A stretch of 64,000 bases of DNA, from the NCBI GenBank assembly GCA_020975725.1, contig QXJR01000003.1, forward strand, positions 1,302,001 through 1,366,000, read 5' to 3'. This document shows, one piece after another, positions 58,523-64,000 of the stretch; within the stretch, counting starts at the first letter, position 1, and every line of letters begins with the position of its first letter. The notes beneath the pieces were generated by a model. It searched no databases, was not told where the DNA came from, and saw only the letters and a program-made list of their open reading frames with translations. Both the position numbers and the translations under genes were made by a program. The stretch is from Picocystis sp. L7. Lineage: Eukaryota; Chlorophyta; Picocystophyceae; Picocystales; Picocystaceae.

Positions 58523-59472
58523 ATAAATGTGTCTGTCCTTCCCTCCCTTGCATCTGTATTAATGTCCCTGTAGAGTGGCTACTGTATGTGCACCTGCGAT
58601 ACCACCTTTAGATTGTTTAGTTTGCCAGCAGGTCTTGATGGCGAGTGGGTCTTGTTCCGTACGCTTGCCTATGGAGGGTCCGTTGGCCAGTCCTGGGAGT
58701 CTGTGAAACTGGCCGGTGAAATCATGTACGTCCCTTTTTCGTTACACGAGATGTTTCCGTTCTTGCCGATCATTTCTATCTTGACGGTGCGCTGCCTTTA
58801 TGGTTGTAGTTGGCACGACAGCTCTGCTACTGTGGCGGGGAGACGGGCGAATCATTGCCTCGGGTGTTGCACGTTCTCTTTTGAAGGGGCAAGCAGTTTA
58901 TTCCGTCTCAAAGCCACGTGGGATCGCATCGTGCTCCTTGTTCCATTCCATTCCGAATGTTCTCAACCTTTCGGATCCATGGAGCCTCGTCACCTACCCA
59001 TCCCATCGGGTTTGGATCTGAACGTCTTCGTTTCTCTTTGGTCCTTGTCCACCGCTCTCCAAACCAGTGCGGGATGGAGGGGTTGGTGTCCAATCCAGTT
59101 CATCATGCATCTCCTGTTCGTGGATGTCACTGACCCTGGGCATCCTTCCTGTATCCTCCCTCTCCTGCGAGACCCATGGACTTGGTACTTCCTTCCCCAG
59201 GTGCAGATGCAGCATCTCTGCCCAGGTCCACGTGGTCCTGGTCCCCCCACCCACACCCACACGGTGGAGAAGAAACTCCCGTTTCGGGGTGGGGCGACCC
59301 CAGTGCCCTGTCACGCGTGGGGTCGCCCTTCCCCCTCTGTCCCCCCCTTTGGAGGGGGGTCTGAGGGGGGGGGGAGAGAGACGTCTTGGGGTCGGTGGAT
59401 CAATGACAGGGAGGGGACAGGGAGAGGGAGAGGGAGACCCTGGGATTGACAGGGAGTGGGAGCACCGCGGCC
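58523..59472. other. Gap between WNK and calumenin-like genes
   Basis: 950 bp: the WNK 3' end, then sequence with an open frame from 58586 to 59449 that has no recognisable homology and ends in G-rich runs (59340-59470). The G-rich and AGGGAG-rich stretch just before the calumenin ATG is probably its leader or promoter. Confidence 0.5.
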
Positions 59473-60729
59473 ATGTCCAGGCTGGCGATGGCGATGTGGG
59501 CGATGGCGTGGTGTTGGTGCCACGTGGCAGGTCGCAAGATGCGCCTGGAGAACCGACACAACGGCCCACCCGCGCCCGAACGCGCCCACGCCCAGATGGA
59601 CTTCGATCCCGTGGCGTATGCACACGTTCATGCACGTGATGTCCAGCACCATGGAGACGAACGGATGGAAGAAGACGAAATGGAATGGAACGCGGACTGG
59701 TACGAACACCATCGAGACGTGCTCGAACAAGAGGTGGAGGATCCTGATGATCATGGATGGCACGGATACCATGGACACAATCCAGAAGAGGATTGGTCCG
59801 CTACCGGAAGGCTCCGTGAAGTGTTCCCAAGCGTAGACAAAAGCAAAGATGGGAAAGTGTCCATGCAAGAGCTCGTGGATTGGATCTACGATCACAAGCT
59901 AGACATTCAAAAACACAGGGCACAGGAAGAAATCAGATGGGCCAAGATAGACATCTGGGACGATCGAGATCACGAAGACGTGGATGTGGAGCATGCGACC
60001 GTTTCCTGGGAAGAATATATGGAGTCTCATGGAAGGACACCCACTGGAGAAATCAAAACATACCACGGAGATACGCATGAGCAAGCTATTGGAGACGTTC
60101 CCGCGCACCATGGAGGAGAAAACAATCCTGGTTTCGAACACGACGATCGGGCGGATCCGGATGAATCCAAAACGTCTCCACCAGCTCCCGCAACTTACGA
60201 CCTGACCAACTCGGATCGGTGGACCAAAAGAGCTTCTCTCCTGTGGAAATGGGCGGACAAGGATGGAGATGATCTGCTGGATTTGGAGGAAATGAGAGAG
60301 TTTCTCAAACCACAGTTGGACGGAACTCAAGAGAACGCTCGTACCCTGCTTGAGGCGGAGATGGCGTATGCTGATGAGGATGGCGACGAACGCATCTCAC
60401 AGGAAGAATTTGAAGACCACCTGTACTACCAACTGCATGACGAGCATAGCTGGGAAGATGGACATCGAACCAGGGAGGAAATCTTTGATGACTTGGACCA
60501 TAATGGGGACGGATTTCTGGACCGTGGAGACTTGGAACCGGTGGTCTCGATGATTTTCCCGCCAGTAGTGGAGCGGGCCAGAACAGAAGCAAAGGAGATG
60601 ATGGAGGACGCAGACACCAATCATGATGGCATGTTGAGCCTGGACGAGATGCTTGAGAACGTGCACGTGTTCTACGATCCAGTGATGGGTGCAGAAGATT
60701 ACTACTACGACTATCATGATGAACTGTAA
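59473..60729 (+). CDS. Calumenin/reticulocalbin-like ER calcium-binding protein
   Basis: 418 residues. CREC proteins are low-affinity, multi-EF-hand Ca2+ binders of the secretory lumen. Seen here: an N-terminal hydrophobic signal (MSRLAMAMWAMAWCWCHVAG), a His/Asp/Glu-rich segment, and EF-hand loops DKSKDGKVSMQE, DKDGDDLLDLEE, DEDGDERISQEE, DHNGDGFLDRGD and DTNHDGMLSLDE. The C-terminus is YHDEL, an HDEL-type ER-retrieval signal, which places it in the ER lumen. The start at 59473 is the first ATG that begins directly with the signal peptide. It is convergent with SufB, 138 bp between stops. Confidence 0.92.
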   Translation: MSRLAMAMWAMAWCWCHVAGRKMRLENRHNGPPAPERAHAQMDFDPVAYAHVHARDVQHHGDERMEEDEMEWNADWYEHHRDVLEQEVEDPDDHGWHGYHGHNPEEDWSATGRLREVFPSVDKSKDGKVSMQELVDWIYDHKLDIQKHRAQEEIRWAKIDIWDDRDHEDVDVEHATVSWEEYMESHGRTPTGEIKTYHGDTHEQAIGDVPAHHGGENNPGFEHDDRADPDESKTSPPAPATYDLTNSDRWTKRASLLWKWADKDGDDLLDLEEMREFLKPQLDGTQENARTLLEAEMAYADEDGDERISQEEFEDHLYYQLHDEHSWEDGHRTREEIFDDLDHNGDGFLDRGDLEPVVSMIFPPVVERARTEAKEMMEDADTNHDGMLSLDEMLENVHVFYDPVMGAEDYYYDYHDEL

Positions 60730-60867
60730 GGTCCCAAAGGAACCTGGCTCACTGCACAGCAAGGGGAGTAGTCAAACAAGAAAGTGTGAAAACAGCTGTT
60801 GTAGACAGAAAATACCTCATTTACAACCTTAACAAAATAAGGAACTGTCCTCTGGCGTAATGTACAT

Positions 60868-62448
60868 TCAACCAACTGATCCTTCCAGCTTCAACGACAT
60901 CAACTGATTCACCTCCGCAGAGAACTCCATCGGTAACTCATTGAATACCTCTCGGCAGAAGCCACTGATGATCATTCCCACTGCTTGCTCCTGGTCAATA
61001 CCACGTTGCTGGAAGTAAAACAGCTGATCCTCCCCGATCTTCGAAGTGGACGCTTCGTGTTCCACCTTCGCAGAAGGATCTTTCACTTGGATGTACGGGT
61101 ACGTGTTTGCTCCTGCACGGTCTCCGATGAGCATGGAATCGCACTGGCTGTAGTTCCGTGCATTCGTGGCATTGGGACCCACTTGCACCAGGCCACGGTA
61201 ACAGTTCATCGAGTTCCCTGCCGAAATGCCTTTTGAGACGATCCGGCTTCTCGTGTTCTTCCCATTGTGTACCATCTTTGTGCCCGTGTCTGCTTGCTGC
61301 ATGTTGTTCGTGAGGGCCACAGAATAAAACTCACCAATGGAGTTGTCGCCTTTGAGTACCACACTGGGATACTTCCAGGTGATTGCAGACCCCGTCTCCA
61401 CCTGTGTCCAGGATATCTTGGAGTGATCCCCATCACAGAGCCCTCTCTTTGTGACAAAATTGTAGATACCACCACGCCCTTGTTCATCCCCTGCATACCA
61501 ATTCTGGACGGTGCTATACTTGATTTCTGCATCCTTCGCTGCGTACAGCTCCACAACGGCTGCGTGCAGCTGGTTGGTATCGTAGGCTGGGGCCGTGCAT
61601 CCTTCCAGATAGCTCACGTAGCTTCCTTCTTCTGCCACAATGAGGGTCCGTTCAAACTGGCCGGTCTCTTGCGCATTGATGCGGAAATACGTGGACAGTT
61701 CCATGGGACTTTTCACTCCCTTGGGAATGTAGCAGAAGGATCCATCACTGAAGACAGCAGAGTTGAGTGCCGTGAAATAGTTATCTCCCACTGGCACGAC
61801 AGACCCCAGGTAATTCTTGACGAGGTCCGGGTACTCCTTGATGGCTTCGGAGATGGAGCAGAAGATGACACCTGCCTTGGCCAGTTCCTCTCGGAATGTG
61901 GTGGCAATGGAGACGGAGTCGAACACCGCATCCACGGCCACGTTGGCCAATCGCTTCTGTTCTCCAAGCGGGATGCCCAGCTTATCAAAGGTGGCCAACA
62001 GGTCCGGATCCACCTCGTCCAAGCTCTGCTTCTGTTCCTTCATCTTCGGTTCGGAGTAGTAGATGATGTTCTGGTAGTCGATGGGTGGATAATGGTTGTC
62101 CGACCAGTCCGGTTCCTTCATGGTGAGCCACTTGCGAAACGCCTTGAGACGGAAGTCCAGCATCCACTCCGGCTCGTTCTTCTTGGCACTGATGAGGCGC
62201 ACGGTGTCTTCGCTCAGTCCACGCGGGATGGTGACCGCGTCGATGTCCGTCTTGAACCCCCATTTGTACGGCTGGCTCAGCAGGCGACGGATCTCCGTCG
62301 TCTCTTCCGTCTCCGTAGCAGGAGCGGGCGCGTCCGTGGCCGCACGTGCCTCCACCACGCGCCTGTGCACCTTGCTGTGGCACAGAGGCGCGCGAGACGT
62401 GCGCGAACGCGTCGGAAACGCGGCGCATGGTCGACGAAGCGTGGCCAT
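60868..62448 (-). CDS. SUFB: SufB, plastid Fe-S cluster scaffold
   Basis: 526 residues. SufB, with SufC and SufD, assembles Fe-S clusters in plastids. Seen here: an N-terminal transit-like segment of about 45 residues ([20 protein letters not shown]; Arg/Ser/Ala-rich, ending near [13 protein letters not shown]), then the conserved body: [43 protein letters not shown]-like and QCDSML segments, [18 protein letters not shown] and [15 protein letters not shown], ending [14 protein letters not shown] and SLKLEGSVG. Full length compared with the family. In red algae and glaucophytes the gene is plastid-encoded, so a nuclear copy with a transit peptide supports a green lineage. The minus-strand start sits beside a GAACCCGGATCGA repeat (62518-62530). 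Confidence 0.97.
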   Translation of the reverse strand: MATLRRPCAAFPTRSRTSRAPLCHSKVHRRVVEARAATDAPAPATETEETTEIRRLLSQPYKWGFKTDIDAVTIPRGLSEDTVRLISAKKNEPEWMLDFRLKAFRKWLTMKEPDWSDNHYPPIDYQNIIYYSEPKMKEQKQSLDEVDPDLLATFDKLGIPLGEQKRLANVAVDAVFDSVSIATTFREELAKAGVIFCSISEAIKEYPDLVKNYLGSVVPVGDNYFTALNSAVFSDGSFCYIPKGVKSPMELSTYFRINAQETGQFERTLIVAEEGSYVSYLEGCTAPAYDTNQLHAAVVELYAAKDAEIKYSTVQNWYAGDEQGRGGIYNFVTKRGLCDGDHSKISWTQVETGSAITWKYPSVVLKGDNSIGEFYSVALTNNMQQADTGTKMVHNGKNTRSRIVSKGISAGNSMNCYRGLVQVGPNATNARNYSQCDSMLIGDRAGANTYPYIQVKDPSAKVEHEASTSKIGEDQLFYFQQRGIDQEQAVGMIISGFCREVFNELPMEFSAEVNQLMSLKLEGSVG

Positions 62449-62926
62449 GGCGACTTCGATGCGAAATGAAGCACGTACCGAGCACCACCTGGGTTCGTCT
62501 CGGGTTCGGGCGGGTTCGAACCCGGATCGAAAAGGAAAGCTTGAAAGGGGAGACCGGGAAAGAGGCCCCTTTCGAAAGGGGAGGGAGGGTGAGGAACATC
62601 GCGCGCAGAGGACGAGGATCGGCGTTGGATCCGGAGGGGAAGATCTCGATCCCTCCGCGGGGCATGGATCCGTACGGTACGAATCGCACCACGATGCACG
62701 GAATCCGGACCGTGACTGGGCCGAAGACCAGACCGTCCTCGAACAAGGTTAACTCGTGTGATAAAACAAGCAAGGTGCATGCGAACGAGCCCAAAAAGTC
62801 GGGTCAGGAGAGGGATGTCGTCAGCGTTTGACAGGAGAAGGAATTCGAAGGGACACCCAGGTGCAAGGGGGGGGCATTGGAGACGAGGGAAGACAGGAAC
62901 ATCTTTCTGAATTGAATACGTGCGAA
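62449..62926. other. Upstream region of SufB
   Basis: 478 bp. 62505-62580 carries GGGTTCGAACCCGGATCGA and CCCCTTTCGAAAGGGG, palindromic words related to the PLD minisatellite and the UTP11/DIM1 promoter. No recognisable gene. It probably contains the SufB promoter and the 3' end of the next gene. Confidence 0.5.
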
Positions 62927-63222
62927 TCATTCCACTAGGTGCAGCCCAACACGCATGCCACACGTGTGGATGTCCAAACCCTCCATCTGGCCAGATTCGA
63001 GTGCCGAAGCCAAGGGTTCAAGGGCATCCCATGGGGTAGGTTGAGGCAGCAGGCACGGACGATGTGCGCAAACATCAGGAGCTAAAGGATGGACACTCCC
63101 CTGCAAAGCCTGCATGCTTTCACCGTCGATCCAACGAGAGAGGAACCAATCCCTCGTTTGCAAAAGTTGCCCATGGCCGTGTTCGAACACAAACACAGTC
63201 CGAAGTCCATCCATCAACGATT
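62927..63222 (-). CDS. Possible last exon of the neighbouring helicase gene
   Basis: The minus-strand frame SLMDGLRTVFVFEHGHGQLL, RDWFLSRWIDGESMQAL, then a stop at 62927 looks like genuine protein. A pyrimidine-rich acceptor (TTTTTCTTCTCATGCCCAG) precedes 63222. If the helicase frame used a GT donor near 63371, the frames would join in phase. The donor is poor and I do not recognise this segment, so it may instead be a separate gene or a decayed end. Confidence 0.35.
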
Positions 63223-63360
63223 CTGGGCATGAGAAGAAAAATGCCAAAATGACTTATACTTGCGAGAGCTTCATATGGTTGGCAGCAATGTTTCCCGGAT
63301 TCTTTCACGCGCAACATCAAAGACGCTTGCGCTAGCACGGCCAGAAAAGTAGCTCTGGCA

Positions 63361-64000
63361 CTAGAGATGACCTTTAACTTTGGGGTCGTTCTCCATGGCT
63401 CGTAGAGCTTCCCAGTCTGCTTCCTCCTGGATCTGGTCCACCAACAATGCGGGGGGCAAGCAGCCCGGAGCGCAGAGTGTGGCAACACTGAGTAGATGGC
63501 CCCAGCTGGTTACTGATTGAAACGCGGAAGGTAGGCCAACCACAATCAAATGCCTCCGCGCACGAGAAAGTGCGACATTCACCCGTTCTGCCGAGTCCAA
63601 AAACGAGCCCCCGCGTGTCTTGCACAAGGACAAGACAATGATGTCCTTCTCAGAGCCCTGGAACGCGTCAACAGTGGAAACTTGAACTGCGGAGACGCCC
63701 ACCTCTTTGTCCACGTTGCCCATATGGTTGCTGATGCAATGCGCTTGAGCCCTGAAGAAAGTAATGCAACCAACTTCATGTGGAGGGACACCGGCCTTGA
63801 TGAGGTGTGTAACAACCGAAGTGACCATGGAGGCTTCTGGTTCGTTGTAGGCACTCCTTGTACCGTCGTATTTCTCCCTTCCCTGAGGATGAAACATCCA
63901 CACCAGGGGGGGTAAACCAGGCAGACTGGAGGACCTCTCCTCTGCACTCACTCCATGCAGTAGGCGCCCCGCATAGAAAAGCACATTCGGAACATCGGCA
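63361..64000 (-). CDS. UPF1/SF1 helicase, C-terminal part (runs off the window)
   Basis: At least 207 residues, continuing beyond the right edge. This is the second RecA domain (AAA_12) of UPF1-group superfamily-1 helicases, which unwind RNA or DNA using ATP. Seen here: motif IV/V-like VGCITFFRAQ, motif V STVDAFQGSEKDIIVLSL and motif VI RVNVALSRARRHLIVVG. The short C-terminal tail ends at 63361. Candidate relatives are ZGRF1, MOV10, DNA2-like and SEN1 proteins; without the N-terminus I cannot choose. It may be spliced to the possible exon at 62927-63222. Confidence 0.85.
   Translation of the reverse strand, partial: ADVPNVLFYAGRLLHGVSAEERSSSLPGLPPLVWMFHPQGREKYDGTRSAYNEPEASMVTSVVTHLIKAGVPPHEVGCITFFRAQAHCISNHMGNVDKEVGVSAVQVSTVDAFQGSEKDIIVLSLCKTRGGSFLDSAERVNVALSRARRHLIVVGLPSAFQSVTSWGHLLSVATLCAPGCLPPALLVDQIQEEADWEALRAMENDPKVKGHL

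Noticed and set aside
58586-59449. 287-codon open frame after WNK
   Set aside because: No family resemblance, no coding-like pattern, and it runs into G-rich low-complexity sequence.

Overview
The window is nuclear DNA of an intron-poor eukaryote with a primary plastid, most likely a green alga of prasinophyte grade. Four nuclear genes encode plastid proteins: an ARC6/CDP1-type division protein, a Toc75-type import channel, a Tat-signal FKBP and the Fe-S scaffold SufB. Red algae and glaucophytes normally keep sufB in the plastid genome, so a nuclear sufB plus ARC6 points to the green lineage. Plant-type WNK kinase and Erv1, and a permuted tRNA gene, agree. The species itself is inferred only at this level.

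Layout. 1-642 is unrecognised flank. 643-12982 is a Ty3/Gypsy LTR element on the minus strand whose pol carries a cytosine-5 DNA methyltransferase between RNase H and integrase. One of its LTRs is split by a Ty1/Copia element (1156-5881) with identical LTRs and a 5-bp target duplication. 12983-15805 holds nothing recognisable. From 15806 to the end the window is gene-dense: ARC6-like, SCYL1-like pseudokinase, DNAJC8-like, UTP11, DIM1, a small membrane protein, NUDCD2-like, Erv1, IWR1/RDM4, a REX1-type exonuclease, a permuted tRNA-Ser(AGA), FKBP, Toc75, MON2, PITHD1, a UGT80-like glycosyltransferase, a DEP/DUF1769 protein, a TPR protein, PX-PH phospholipase D, WNK, a calumenin-like ER protein, SufB and the end of a UPF1-group helicase.

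Architecture. Genes are packed mainly as divergent and convergent pairs with 75-350 bp between them. Only four introns could be placed with good support (DNAJC8, NUDCD2, TPR, WNK). All are GT-AG and have a CTGAC/CTGAT/CTAAC branch-point-like motif. Several shared upstream regions contain minisatellites or GATCGA-rich repeats, and one (between DEP/DUF1769 and TPR) has a cluster of E2F-like sites.

Most notable: (1) the methyltransferase-bearing Ty3 element, which looks whole and recent; (2) the permuted tRNA-Ser gene at 31142-31306, whose halves fold into a complete tRNA and a textbook bulge-helix-bulge splice site at position 37/38.
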